Assembly (NCBI GenBank): GCA_934045905.1
Contig: OW203773.1
Coordinates: 16,789,246-16,853,245, forward strand
Direction: 5' to 3'
Source: Leuctra nigra
Lineage: Eukaryota; Arthropoda; Insecta; Plecoptera; Leuctridae
DNA: 64,000 nt
Shown: one piece after another, positions 21,501 to 36,500 of the stretch
How the letters are laid out: each line of letters starts with the position of its first letter
How positions within the stretch are numbered: position 1 is the stretch's first letter
Translations under genes and position numbers: made by a program
Notes under the pieces: generated by a model
The model's database searches: none
Told to the model about the DNA's origin: nothing
What the model saw: the letters and a program-made list of their open reading frames with translations, nothing else

Positions 21501-24500
21501 TCGATACACTTCCATTGACATCTACATTCTCAACATCAACGTATTCCTCCACGTCCATTTTCACCAACTTCACCTCCTTACTCTTCAGCAAGGAAACCCC
21601 TGCAATCCCCTTCTCAACCTTCACCACATCCACTTCTTTCTCCACCTCCTTCTTCACTATCATCTTCTCCTTAACCACTCCATTCCCTTTCTCAACCTTC
21701 ACTACATACACTTCATTCTCTGCCTCTTTCTTCACTATCATCTTCTCCTTAACCACTCCATTCCCTTCAACCTTCACCACATCCACTTCTTTCTCCACAT
21801 CTTTCATCTTCTTCACCATCATCTTCTCCTTAACCACTCCATTCCCTTTCTCAACCTTCACCACATCCACTTCTTTCTCCACATCTTTCATCTTCTTCAC
21901 CATCATCTTCTCCTTAACCACTCCATTCCCTTTCTCAACCTTCACCACATCCACTTCATTCTCTGCCTCTTTCTTCACTATCATCTTCTCCTTAACCACT
22001 CCATTCCCTTTCTCAACCTTCACCACATCCACTTCTTTCTCTTCCTCTTTCATCTTCTTCACCATCTTCTTCTCCTTAACCACTCCATTCCCTTTCTCAA
22101 CCTTCACCACATCCACTTCTTTCTCTTCCTCTTTCATCTTCTTCACCATCTTCTTCTCCTTAACCACTCCATTCCCTTTCTCAACCTTCACCACATTCAC
22201 ATCCACTCCTTTCTCTACCTCTTTCATCTTCTTTACCATCATCTTCTCCATAACCACTCCACTCTCTTTCACAACCTCTAAAACTTCAACATCGTCCTCA
22301 ATTTCGATTTTCACAATCTTCTTCGCGCCACCATTAATGATCGAAACCTCTCCGTTCACTCTCTCGACATCTTCAACCTCCATCTTCATCTTCTTCCCAG
22401 TCTTCTTCTCCTCATCAACCACCTTCTTCTTCTTGTTAACGGCTGCAAAACACGGATGATTCCTCAGATAATTCTCTGTGGCGCAGATCATCTTGCACTT
22501 CTCGCATCCGAACCGAATCGACATGCCGTGCATCTTCTTCAGATGATTCCTCAGATTCACCTGGCTCCCGAACTCCTGGTCGCAGAACTCGCAGCGGTAC
22601 GGCTTGTAATACCTGCGACACCCGGTACAGTGGACGTTCATCTCGCAGACAGTCGCCATGGTGCCCATGCAGATCGCGCACTTCGGCAGCACCGCCTCGT
22701 CGTTGATCGTGTAGTGCTTCGCGTAGGCGTCGTGCGTGGCGTAGGTGTAGAGACACTTCTTGCATCGGTACCCGGGACGCACGTGGTCACGGATGTGGAT
22801 GTTGAGTCGGCAGACAGAGCGGCACGAGGCGAAGCAGTGAGAACACTTGAACGACTTCCCGTTGCGGTCCTGACGCGAGTGGGCGGCGTTCTCGAACTTC
22901 GACCCGAAGACTTCGTGACACTTCTCGCAGGTCAGGTTGACCTTGTTGACAGTGTGCATGCGCTTGCGCGGGTTGTAGAGGCACTTGTGTTCCGGGAGCA
23001 TCTCTTCAGTGAGGTGCACGCCGCAGAAGGGACAGATCTCCTGACGGGCGTACGGATCAGTGCACTCCAGTTCGTCGTCTGTCGACGACATCGACTCCAC
23101 GCATCTGCAGTTGGCTGTGGAGACCATGCACTTGGGACACTTCGGCTGTTGGTCGTCCTTGGGGTTCAAGTAGGCGACGTCGTCATAAGCTTGCTGCCAG
23201 TCGGCATCGTTGATGTCGATGATCGGGAACGAGTCCGGGTCGACTGGCATGTTTTCGTCGGCTTTCGGGAAGCTGTCGCGAGGTTCTATTTCAGACAGCC
23301 ACAGGTTGACGCGGGAGTAGTTGTCGTCGTGTTCTGTGGACGCTGCGGGGATGTCCTCGTCTGAGCCGAACAGGTCGATGACCTCTGGAGCGGGGGCGTT
23401 GACACGGCTAGAGGATGCTGCTTGCTCGTCGGTCCAGTTGTCGGGGAGATACTTGTCGAAGTCGCTGTTGATGCTCGTCATGACGGCTCAACTAGGATGC
23501 TGTGAAGAAGAGATGAGATCTTTGAGTCTCAGGCGTTTGAATTTGAACAAATCAGGAGGATTCCATGACATTCTTCCTGGGACATATTCCTTAATTTACC
23601 TTGCCAAGTGAACACGTCATGTAGTATTCATGCATTGTATGAAAGTAAGGGAACATATTACTCTAAGTTTTTGCTTTAGTTAGTTTAAGCGTCAGTTAGA
23701 TTAAGCTCCACTTGGAAAATGAGGTGTATTACCATTATTTACTGCGGCATAGCTTTAATAAACTGCAGCTAATGTAGCCTGAGGTTAATTTAAACTGAGG
23801 AAATAAGCTCCGGATTGAAGCTGCAGTATTCATTATTCAATGGGTACATTTCTTAAGTGGAACTTAAACTAATTGTAGCTTAAAACGTAATATCGACCCT
23901 TAAGTTCGTACTTTAACTTAAGACCAGCCAACCCTCTCACCCTACACTGTTGCCATTCACTGAGTAAAGCAAAACGAGATAAGATTTTAATGGCTTGAAA
24001 TGGTACGTTTAGACATCACGGCAATGCTGCCCTTGACTAGAGATGGTCAGAGATTTCAACATCGCTAAGCCTCATTGCTGAGCTCTCAATGAAACCACTC
24101 AAACATAAACATGACAACCTTGTACTAAATCCACCCTCAAGTGCAACTGAGTAAAGATGAATCAACCTAATCTAATTGCTGAGTAATCTTTACTCAATTG
24201 CACATGAGGGTGGGTTTAGGACAAGGTTGACACATCACTCATTGTAAAAATTATGATTAAGTATAATGTTTATTTATTATGATGATGTAGGGGGATGATG
24301 TTGAAGAAATGGTATGGATGAAATGTATAAAGGAGGTTGGCATGGCCTATTAGAAGAGAACCTTCCCATCATTTGTCTCACGGCTGAGGGAAACCTGGGC
24401 GGGAGAATCGTATACGGGCCCGAGCATAGAGCGTGAGAACTGAGTCCACTTGCTCCTGTCATAAGATGAATGATTGGGGGATGATGGTGATGAGAGGATA

Positions 24501-27500
24501 GTGGATGCTGGAGAGTAGCCAGTCTGTTGTTGAGTTTCCGAATCTGCTTGTCGACTGACGCTGAATCACGAGACATCGAAGTCAGGACAGTCTACTGCGG
24601 GAATCGAACCCGGCTCTCCAAAGTGACTGAATTGTATGCAACTTTGATACGACTTTATTTATTGGGTTGCAGATTGCGAAATAACATTATCAACGTTCTA
24701 TCAGACTTCCTGTATAATTAAACCAATTAAACCAATTACGCATAATACTGTGCACACTGAACGTATAGGTCACTTATTTATTTTAAAGTTCTTGAAAATA
24801 ACCTTTTGAAATTGATTAGAAAAAAATACGAATGCACTATGTTTTACTTCCCGGAACTGGTTATACAAGATAATGCCCCACAAAACTGGAGACTGGTGTA
24901 ACAGGTGTAAAAACATAGTAATTCATCATTTGCAAAACAATTAAATTTATCATTCAAAACTTTCAGACAGAAAGTGGCTCATGAGGAATAGAATCCAAAC
25001 AACAATGCTCCGTTTAGTGGGACATTTGGGCATTTTAATTGCTCAAATTATACACCCGACTTTAAAATAGACAATTTTGAACTAAGCGAACACAAAACAA
25101 AACTTTTCACAATGTAAGGAGTCATATTAGTAGGACTTTCCAACGTTTACGAAGGGTCACACATTTTTTTTTTAAACATTTGTGAGATATTTGAAATCGT
25201 CAAAGCTCGGCATTTGAGTTACTAAGCCCCATTTACACGGTGCAATTTCTTGAACAACTCGAGTCATCATTCCCATTTTCCATACAATTTAGTATTTACA
25301 CGACGCAACTTTCTGCCACAGAACTTAAAACATGTTCTAATTTCCATTCAAGAAGTGTGACACAGAAAAGTATACGGTACAGAAGTTGTACAAGAAATTG
25401 CACCGTGTAAATGGGGTTTTAGAGTTACAAAGTAAGGAATGTGAAATGTTCTTAATAATATTATGTAGAACTTTTACACTTTCATATTCCCCAACATAAA
25501 ATACGAATACGATTCTGAAAAGTTCTTCAAAAAGGAAATATAATCATTTTAAAAGTTCTTCCCCAACACCGCAAAAGGTGTCTGTAAAAGAGAGACATCG
25601 ATCTATTTTGCATTATAAGTAGAGATAAACTTACAATTAAATGTAGGACTTCACTAGAAGATGTAGCTACGAAGTTCTTTTACAAACTGTATAAGGTTTA
25701 CAGACACAATACGGCTTCTTAATTCCTTCACAAACACTTATTTACTGACGAAACAGGTGTAGTGAACACTTTACAAGAAGATTGCTAGACGTCTGCATTG
25801 TTGACAACAATAGAAACATTTATTTGCGTTTCCGATTTCTTATTGTTGCCTATGATGGGTTGCTTTCAGGGGGCAGTGGCATTTTTTAGTTTGTGAAAGA
25901 TGATACAGGTGGCTTATGCGTTTATTTGTCAAGGTAAAATATTACATAATCAATTATTTCTACATAGTAATTCTTATAAAACATACTTTAAACATAAAAT
26001 TTTAAACGCAACGTATTTCGTAGAAAAATTGGCATCAAAACATTTTGAATAAAATCTACAATAAATAGCTCCATTACTTGAGACAATTTATCTCAAGCCA
26101 AATAAACTCAACTTCTCCAGATCACTTTAGTTTACAATGAAATGTTGACAAATAATTTATGTTACTAAATCGTTTACCCCAGAAATGGACCCCAATTCGA
26201 TACGTTTGGTTCAGGTTTAATATAAATTATTCCCGGATCAACATTTCTTTGTAGATATTCAGAACTACACTTGTTGTGTTCATTGTAATAAAATCAGCAA
26301 GAAACTCATGTGCTTATACTGACATGTCAGCTATATGTAATAAAATGAAATATTAACAACCTGCTGAACTCTGTAGATTTTGATATATTATTTCTTTCAA
26401 CAAAACTCGTGCAAAACCACTCACCTTCAATATAAATATTCATATTTCTCAAGTTTCTTGAAATAAATATAACCTACATATATATTTTAATGCTATTTAG
26501 ACGATCCGGCAGATAGGTCGTATGGATGATTATGATGATGAATGGGAGGGTGGGAAGGAGGCGGTCGTGGCCTATAATCAGGGAACCTTCCCAACATTCG
26601 CCTCACGCTGAGACGAAGAACATGAGTCAGGAATGACGATCAAGGGAATCGAACCCTGTCGACAGCATTACTGCCTGAGCCAAATGGCTCCGTGTAATAT
26701 AACAGACATGGGCAAAATACTCTGTTTCAATGTGTTTGGAATACAATATACTGATACTTTTAATTTGGGTATCTAAAAGACAAGATACAAGATACATTTT
26801 AGAGATGTATTTAAAATACAAGATACAGGATAGTATCTTTAGATACTTCAAAAAAGATACATTTAAAGATAATTTTTAATTCTTATACACATAATCCAAC
26901 AGTAAACATGTAGGGACATACTTCCTAAATTAAATTTAAATTTGTTCAATTTGTAAGGAAACATACTTATCATTATCTTGATCGATTCAATACGGCAACG
27001 TGTATTATTTGATGCTTGTCTGCTCTGCTCTCTTTGAAATTCAAGGTGCGTAAAATGTATCTTGTATTTTAAATCTTCAAAAAAGATACAAATTTTTTTA
27101 GAAATGGGTATTTAAAATACAAGATACAGATACATTTGGCGTATGTATTTCAAATACTAGATACAAGATACAAATGTATCTAAGATACTGCCCATGTCTT
27201 GTAATATTTCACTAGGACTTCCTTGAGTGAACGCGTTGTTTGTTTTCTCTCAGTTTCAGTGACCGACTCGTTCGGCGAGGAGATCCGAGAGGAGCCGTCC
27301 TACACGGAGATGACCGAAGACGAGGAGGAGACAGGCGATGACGTCACTCTCACACGCAACACGTCCGCAGCGTCAGAGCCAGTCCACGTCACGGACGATG
27401 ACGTAAGAGATCTTAAAGGGGGATGCCCAAGTAAAGATTTTCCGAAAATATTTTTGTTGAAATTTACCATTTTTATAAGTTCTTTCTACATTTCAGCTAT

Positions 27501-30500
27501 ATTTTAAGGTGATACTAGCGCTCGGATGTTTTAGAAAATTGAGAGAGAAAAATTGTTTCATAAGTGAGTTTAACTTTTACAGGATGTTCACATGATCAGT
27601 CTGATTGTAAATTAGTAGCACTTTTTCATTTTTGCTTATTGCATCGTTAATAAGGCACCGGTTATTTAACAAAACCGCGCAAAACTATGGAATTTGCGAT
27701 ACGATTGGAGACCAAACCCGTAAACCAATTGATCTCAAATTTTAATCATGATTAGATGAAAGACAAACTTAGGGTTGTCCCTTGGCACATTTGTGAAATT
27801 TAATTTTATACGGCCCCCAGCGAGACGAGAAAATAGCTAATTTTTCACCAAAAATCCACTAATTTACTAATTAACGAAACAAAAAAAAAATGTACCAAGG
27901 GATAAACCTAAGTTTGTCTTTTATCTAATCACGATTAAAATTTTAAATAATTTGGTCTACCTATTTCGACTCCAATCGTATCGCAAAAAGTGTCTACAAA
28001 AAGCAGCAAAATCGCTCGCGCTTGCAGCACCTCAATGTAAAAGATTAATCAAATGTCTTGTAACTTACAACTCTCGACTTGAGTTTTCAATTTTATATCT
28101 TCAGAATACGAGGAAATTTTAACACAAGAGGTATAGGAAAATTATTTAGATTTTGGTTTATATAACTTTTAAAATCGTACTGGTAGGTATATATATTATA
28201 AAAATTTGAATAAATGCCTTAATGTCTAATGCGCATAATATTAGTTCTTGGTTAGAATCTATCTATGGAAAATTGTTTAAATCTAATATTTACTAGGAAA
28301 ATTACTGTTTTTCTTTGACTTGCCAAGATAGGACTAACTCCAATTTATAAAGTGATAGTTCGGCTACCCCACTTTTTCTTGCGTTTATATGGTGCACAAA
28401 TAAATGATCAGCCTATAAGCATATTATAAGCATATTAATTAAGACATCTGTCGGAGACCTCTACTTGGCATCTTAAAGGCTCAGTGGTACACTCCTGGAC
28501 ACTGAAATTGGCCCACGCAGTCAATGTTCAAGTGGCACTACGGCTAGTATTTATATATTTATTAAAAGTAATTTTTCGGCCCTAAACTCACACTAGAAAT
28601 CCGGTCTTTGTGCCAAAAAATCGTATTAAAATAAATGTTAAATACTAGCCGTAGTGCCACTTGAACCATTTTGAACATTGACCTCGGACCAATTTCAGTG
28701 TCCAGGAGTGTACCTGTATCGTGTCATTCAGATATAATCCAAACCAACGAGACGTTTGTTGCTATGCGTAGGATATTCTTTACCATGGTCACTGAAGTGG
28801 TCGACTTGAGTTATCCCCCAACCCAACCCCAGGAGCTGCATTCTCAAAAAACGCCACAAAAATACCAACAATACCTACCATAAATGATAAAACAGTTTTA
28901 GGAGTTGTGAATCTTGCCTCTTGAAACTATATTTTTGTTGCAGCAAATTGCACGATTTCCTTTAATTTGAATCTGTATTTTTCAAAACTACACTAAACAA
29001 CTAAACAACCAAAACGAATTCATTTTTCAACTCGACCTTTTATAGCGTGCTATAGCGTGACGTTTAAGCGTTTTTAATCGAATGTATCAATATCAGTTAA
29101 AAATATAATTGTTACAGCCTTATTTCATAAACAATTTAGTAAAATATATTGATACAAATAGATTAAGAATTATTCAAGGTCAAACTCACCACTCAGCCGT
29201 CTTAATTCGTGCTGGATCTGCGAACAATGCTTGAAAGTTCTCATGCCCGGAATAAAGAACTTAGTCTAACTTTTACATAATCATGAACACCCCCTTTAAC
29301 TTCGTCAATGACGTCAGAGCAAGTCCATCTTCACCATTACGTCACTGATGACGCAACCAATAGCGTTCTAAGCCGTATTTATTCGTTCTGGATCTGCGAA
29401 CAATGCTTGAAAGTTCTCATGCCCGGAATAAAGAACTTAGTCTAACTTTTACATAATCATGAACACCCCCTTTAACTTCTTCTATGACGTCAGAAAAACT
29501 CAATCTACACCGTTACGTCACTGATGACGCAACCAATAGCGTTCTTAAAGCGTGCTCAATTACGTGAAATATTGAATAGCAATGCTGTGAACTCGGTGTA
29601 TTGGAAATGTCAGGGTTTTAGAGCGATCATTAATTCCTTCCTTTGTCAATGGGTTTCTATTGATGCAATGACAATAAAGCGAATGGAACCTTTGAAGACG
29701 AATGATTTTCAACTGATTCAGAGCGTGTACAAAAAGAATTGTCATGTTTTTGTCTATTTGCACAACTTTCTTTGATAAAAGTCGGCTGAGTGACGGGAAT
29801 ATGTTCTTGTAGTTACCTGAAATTTTGAATAAAATGTGATACATTGATAATCATAATGACATTGCAAAATTTAATATTGATCGGATCGTTCTGAAGATCA
29901 ATTTTTAAATTTTAACCAATCTTATTTCGAAGAAAAAGTCTCCAAACACTTGAGGGGGTACGTATATGTATAAAAAAAAATCAGCTTGATATGAGAAAAG
30001 GTGTAAACTATTTCCCCCTACGTGAAAAAACAGATGTCCGTGCCACAGGAATAAAAAAGAGTCATTTGCTCAATTTGAACTTATTTGATCACACCGACCG
30101 GTTTGCTGCAATCAAGCTAAAAACATCCTGAGTAGTGAGCGAGGCCTTGAAGAGTTTTTTAATCATTTTTTTATCAATATCTTTTACCAATGTAATTGTT
30201 AACGAAATATGGCTTTGTACGAGTATTCAGAACAGTTCAATGAATATATAATTTCATAGTTTGGAATGGGTTATTAGTTTTATTTCGTCCTACAGACGTT
30301 AGTGCCATAATTTTACTAATTTTCGGGCACTAAACGTCTGTAGGACAAAATAAAACTATAAACCATTCCAAGCTATGAAATTATTTTCATTGAACTGTTC
30401 TTAAGACTCGTACAAAGCCTTATTATAACAATTATATTGGAAAAATATATTAATAAAATTCGATTAGAAAACTCTTCAAGGTCAAACTCAATACTTAGGG

Positions 30501-33500
30501 CCAGTCTTTCAATACTCTGCTAACTTTTAAGAGGTTGATTAGGACTGCATTGTCATGGCAACAACCAATTGAATAACAGAGAGTTTTGTACTAACTAACT
30601 GTTAACAGCTAATTGATACTTTAGCAGAGTATTGAAAGACTTAGCCGTCTTAACAAACTTTGAATATTAAATATGAGCCAACTACTCGACAATTCGAGTA
30701 AATTACCTATAATTATCTGGAGCTTCATTTCAACATTAATTGATTCATGATTGCACAAGATCGATGCAGATGCATAATTGAGACATTGTCATTGTGAAAT
30801 GGACTAAGTACTTTTTAATAAGCACTGTTAATGTCACGAGAGCGACTGATATCGGTATGTTTGCAGTTTGATCCATTGCTGACGAAACCGTGTAAGAGGC
30901 TTGCTTAAAGTAATGGGACACAAACGATTCTTCGATGCGTTCATATTTATTTATTTTTATTTATATTTTATAACATATTTTTTTTACGAAATACTTCGTA
31001 TTTAAAATTAGGTCGTACCAGGGGTCATCAAAGTGGCGCAAGCGAGAGTGTTTTTGCTGCTTTTTGTATAGAAACTTTTTTGAATAATAGACGAAATCGG
31101 TACACGAAATGATTTGAAATTGTAATGATGATTAGATAAAAGACAAACTTAGTGATATCACTTGTCACATTATAAATATTTTGCTTCGTTAATTAGTAAT
31201 TATTTATTTATTTTGGGAGAAAAATTAGCAATTTTCTTGTCTCGCTGGGTGCCTTATGAAATTTAATTTAAAAAATGTTCCATGCAATGCAATAACATAA
31301 TAGAAACAACTGAGATCAATTCGTTCATGGGTTTAGTCTCCAATCGTATCGGAAATTTCATAGTTTTGCGCTTTGTTGAATAACCTGCGCCTAATTAGCA
31401 AGGCACGAAGCAAAAATGAAAAAGTGCTACAAATATACAATCAGACTGATCATGTGAACATCCTATTAATGTTACACCCACTTATGAAACAACTTTTATC
31501 TCTCAATTGCTCCAACGGCCGAGCGCTATCAACACGACAGATTAGTCTGACTATTTTCATAACCACCTAAAACGTTGGTCCCAATGACCATGCAAAATTT
31601 GAAGTTGATCGTTTTCCTAGTATGCTACACCTGATCGTTGTTCCCCTGTGAACCTATGACGTAGCTCCATGTTATATGCTACACCTGATCGTTGTTCCCC
31701 TGTGACGCTGTGACGTAGCTCCATGTTATATGCCACACCTAATCATTGTTCCCCTGTGACACTATGACGTGGCTCCATGTTATATGCCACACCTGATCGT
31801 TGTTCCTCTGTGACACTCTGACGTAGCTCCATTTTATATGCCACACCTGATCGTTGATCCCCTGCAGGTGCCGCTACAGGAAGAGCCTCTGTTCTTCAAG
31901 GATCGACGGCGAAGGATTGACATGATCCTGGTGTACGAGGAGGACGCCGAGGACGCCACCAAGGCGGACAAGAGAAGAGTCTTCCAGAGGAATCTGGAGA
32001 GCGAGGGGCTGGAGCTGGAGCTGGAGGAGAAGTCGGTGAGGATCTATACAGGGTTTTAGTCAGTCGGGAGGCAAATGATGGGAAGGTTCTCTACAAACCG
32101 CATCCTTCTCACCGTTTATCATCTTTTATGATGTTGATTCTTCATCATCATCATCATCATCATCATCATTGAGCGAGCAAATCTAGCGGAACCTTTCGGC
32201 TCTTTTGGAACAGACGTCTGTTTGTTTTGTTTTTTGTTTGTCTGTCTGTTTGCTTGTTTGTTTGTCTGTTCCTGCCGCCATAAAGGTCAATTTTTTCGAT
32301 CAATTTGAAATTTGTGATAACTTGTATAAAGAACACCTAGCTTGTACCCAGCCTGTCATTTTTTAATAAAATTATCCGATTTATTTTTATTAAAATTTAG
32401 ATAAATGACGCCCAGAAATGGTTTGATCAAGTTGAAATTTTGCAATGTAATTAGGATCAATCATTATGTCAACCGTTTTGTTTAGGCCAAATCCTCTGAT
32501 TGTTTAAAATTTAAAACTTGGTTCATCATTTAATTTGTTCAGATCACGTTTGTATTTTGCATAACCATCAATTTATACACCATCATTTATATCATTTATA
32601 CCATCATTTATACATTAATGATCATCCATATCGGTCAAACTACCGTCCATCCTTACCAATTCTTCATCATCATCATCATCATCTTCATAATCATTCATCC
32701 GTCGCCATTAGCCTAGTTGCAGAACAGTGTAACAGTATTGATTCATCAAGCGCACGCTTCAACTCTTGTACGAGCGCCACCCCGTTTTGGTACTCCCTGT
32801 TCCTGAGTGTTTCTCTCCCAACTGTTGCAGAGCTCGTTCGACGGCAAGACCTTCTTCGTCAAGGTCCACATACCTTGGCAAGCGCTCAGAAGATACGCGG
32901 AGGTCATGAACCTTAAGATGCCGATCAAGGTAACAGACCTTACTTTAGCGAGCAATAGAACTAATCGTTTGATCACTTTCAGGAAGTCTGGAACTAGACT
33001 GGGAGCAAGATTGTTTCATGTTTTTCTTCAGTGTGCACTTTTAGTGTCAGTAGTTATGTTGACCCTGAATAGGCAAAAAAAATGGCTAACATAACTAACT
33101 GACATTTTACGTGTATCGTGAAACTTTTAACGTTATTTTATTTAAATTTATAAATATAGTTGATAAAGTACAATAAAAGCCGTGTTTTCTGTGATCTGTT
33201 AAATTAGTTCTCAGGTTTAACAGTTGTTTAGGACAATATTGCCATGGTAATAACTAATACTGATTATGAAAACCGCCCTAAAACACTGTTTTCACGGCCC
33301 TCTAGCGCGCAAAGGGCGTAACCTATTGTTCCCAAATTTGGTATATGTTGTAGGGTGGGCCATAGCTCGAAATTAAGATATTTCGCAACAATGTGAGATT
33401 TCTCAATTTTAAGATCCAGTAGGCCGAAAATGCCACTTTGATGCTTACAGTAAAAGTGGGTTTGCTCCAGCCTTTATATGAGAGTGTGCGCGCGCCGTAC

Positions 33501-36500
33501 GACTTGGCTGGCGTGGAGCGACCGCTCCACTAGATAACCAATGGCATACCTGGAATGACAAAATTAATAGTGTGTCAGTTGTCTACATTTTAACAAATCA
33601 CTGATAAACCGGCCTTTTAAAATTAATTCCAATTTGTTTTAAATGTGCACAATTTAATCATTTGAATTCTAATTGTACACACCATGTATTTTTTATTTAT
33701 TATTGTGAATATTTTTACATTGTATAAAAATGCAAAATGTAAAAATGCAAATATGTGATATATTTTATTTTATTAAATAGTATATGTAATTACATATGGG
33801 TTTAATGAGATATTATCCCCTTTTAGATAAATTTGTGTCACACTCTCATATTAACGTCATTTTAACGGTTCAGTTGGTATATTGAAATGTAACCCCCTGT
33901 GTATAATTAATTGTATATACCTAGGAGGGATGCCCAAGTAGATTTTCCGAAAATAATTTTTAAATGGATTATATTATAGGAAATCACAGGAGGTATAGGT
34001 AAATTATTTAAATTTTTGTTCCTAACTTTTAAAAACGTACTGGTATTTATGTCTAATGAACGTATAGTATTACGGAACAGGTTGGCTGAGTGGTCAACGC
34101 TCTGAACTTGTATTCCGGAGGCCCGGGTTCGATTCCCGCGGCCGTCCTTCCTGACTGGGGTTTTTTCGTGGTTTTCCCTCAGTCGACAGGCAAATGCTGG
34201 GAAGGTACCCTACTAATAGGCCACGACCGCCTCCTTCCCACCTTCCATCCTTACCTACTCTTCACCATCATCTCCCAATCATCATCATAATCATCATTCT
34301 TCCGTCGCCATTAGCCTCGCTGCAGAACAGTGCGACGTTAAGCCCCAGACAAAAAAAAAACAAAAACGTATAGTATTATTTTTTGGTTAGAATCTATCGG
34401 CGAAAAATAGAGTAAATCTAATATTTACTAGGAAAATTACTGTGATTTTGACTTACTGTGATTTTGTGATTGTATCTGTTTATCTTTTTTTAAAGATATG
34501 GCTATCACAAATTTATAAAGTGATATATCTTGGAAATTAGGTTAGCTACCCCACTTTTTCTTGCTTTTATATGGTGCACAAGGAAAATATCTATGAAATA
34601 AGCATATTAATTGAGATATCTATTGGAGACCTCTACTAGGGCATCCACCCTTAATGATTGATATTAGATTTATTTACTTGTCGATAAAGAAGGGTTCTTG
34701 CCGATAAAGTATATTACATGTCGGTAAAGTAGGCTATTTGTCGATAAAGTAGCTTACATGTCGATCAAGTAGTACATACGTATGTCGGTGACACAGGAGT
34801 ATAACCTGCGCGCGCACATTTGCAGGCACTCCATCACAAACAGCGTGACAGTCTGTTGACCGCCCGGGACAATGAGTTCATAGAAGTCCTTGAAAATCCT
34901 GCAGCGACGGTAAACAAGCGTTCACACAGGCATCGCTAGCTGACACGCCACTGTACATACATGCTTGCCAACCTCGACATGACACCTCACTAGCTACTTA
35001 CAGAGAGGGGATAGCAATTTGTGCCATTTCCCTCGTTGTACATAGAAACATCGTTCCATTGTTACCGTATGGCGTATTCTGCGTTTCCTTTGCCAAGTGG
35101 ACCAAACAATGTTGCCATTTAAAAGGTGAGCCTACAATCTTAAGAAATTTTCAACAAAACTGTGTTGATTTAAGGCGACACAAATTTTATGTTTGTGTCA
35201 AAACAATTTTGTAGACGATTTCTTAGATTGTTGGCTCACCCAAAATTGGTATTAAAGTTAGTAGACAACAGAATACTGTAATATTTGGCATAACACCATT
35301 TTCTACACTTTGACAAATGCAGTGGTCAGAGAAATTCACAACCAACCTCTCACTGGAACATTGCTACGCTTGGCTTTAAAGGAACTACCGAATTAGTCAT
35401 ATTGAAACAAATGTTCTGCACACTTGGCCAAAGTAAAAAAGAATATAAAACTGTATTTGAACGAAACGAATTGGCTGCTGGTCAGTTTCCTTGACATTCA
35501 ATCCTTGTTTTTATCAATGAAATCAGAGCTCACCTACAAGAGTTAGATGACGCATTTGCACAGACTTCATCGGATGATGCCAGCTAATCTTGATCAGCCA
35601 ATACGCTTTTATTTCGAATACCGTTTAGAGTTTGGCCAAGTGTACGCGATACGTCTCTCTTCTACAAATAAAACGACATGCTCCTTCTACATAACTCATG
35701 ATCGTACCATTTCCAATTCCATGGCAGGTTTTGGAAGTGGATGTACCTGGCTTCTACTAATGCTTCATTTTAAACATCTAGCAATTGTACATACGTTTCA
35801 CTTTATATAATATCTAACACTGTACATACTTTTTCAGCATATTAAACCAAGCTTCCGTCAATGCAAATCAACTAATAATAGTATTCCCTTTTGCATTTTA
35901 CCTTCAATCTAGGTTCTGCTTCGATGGTCTGTCTTCTATACGAAGTTTCTTCGTGATTTCCGTATACGTCGAGAGCCAAATGTTGGGAAGGTTCCCAATT
36001 GATAGGTCACGACCGCCTCCCTCCATCTTCACTTGTTATTCATCATCATCATCATCATCATCATCATAATCATTCATTCAGCGCCATTAGTCTAGCTGCA
36101 GAACAGTGCGACGTTAAACATAAATTTTCAAAAATCTACCATTTGAAGACATATTCCTTTATCAGCAGCATTATTTTTGCAAGAACCTATGTTCCAAATA
36201 TTAATAATTGAAATATTTGGGCAGAATTCTGCAATTTTAAAGATAGAAGCAATCGATCCGGATGCAAAATAAATCTTATGTACGTCTGACAGTACATCTA
36301 ATTTCTGTGTACCTATGAGTTAGAAGGATGGAAGTCAATTTCAATGATACTTGCTTTGAGCTCAAAAGCCAGTAACTCAGCGGTCATCAAATCATTTATA
36401 ATGGCGACATGAGTTATTGTGTAAGAGAATACTTTAATACTGTATTTGTTGACATCAGTCAAATGGCAATAGAGTTTGATTACATCATTCCAAAGTGTGC

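Noticed and set aside
21452..22459. 335-codon Ser/Thr/Phe-rich open frame on the plus strand
   Set aside because: Antisense of the Lys/Glu/Val repeat; produced by the repeat's base bias.
22456..23364. 302-codon open frame on the plus strand
   Set aside because: It is the antisense shadow of the GC-rich zinc-finger exon; its composition mirrors that gene and no domain is seen.
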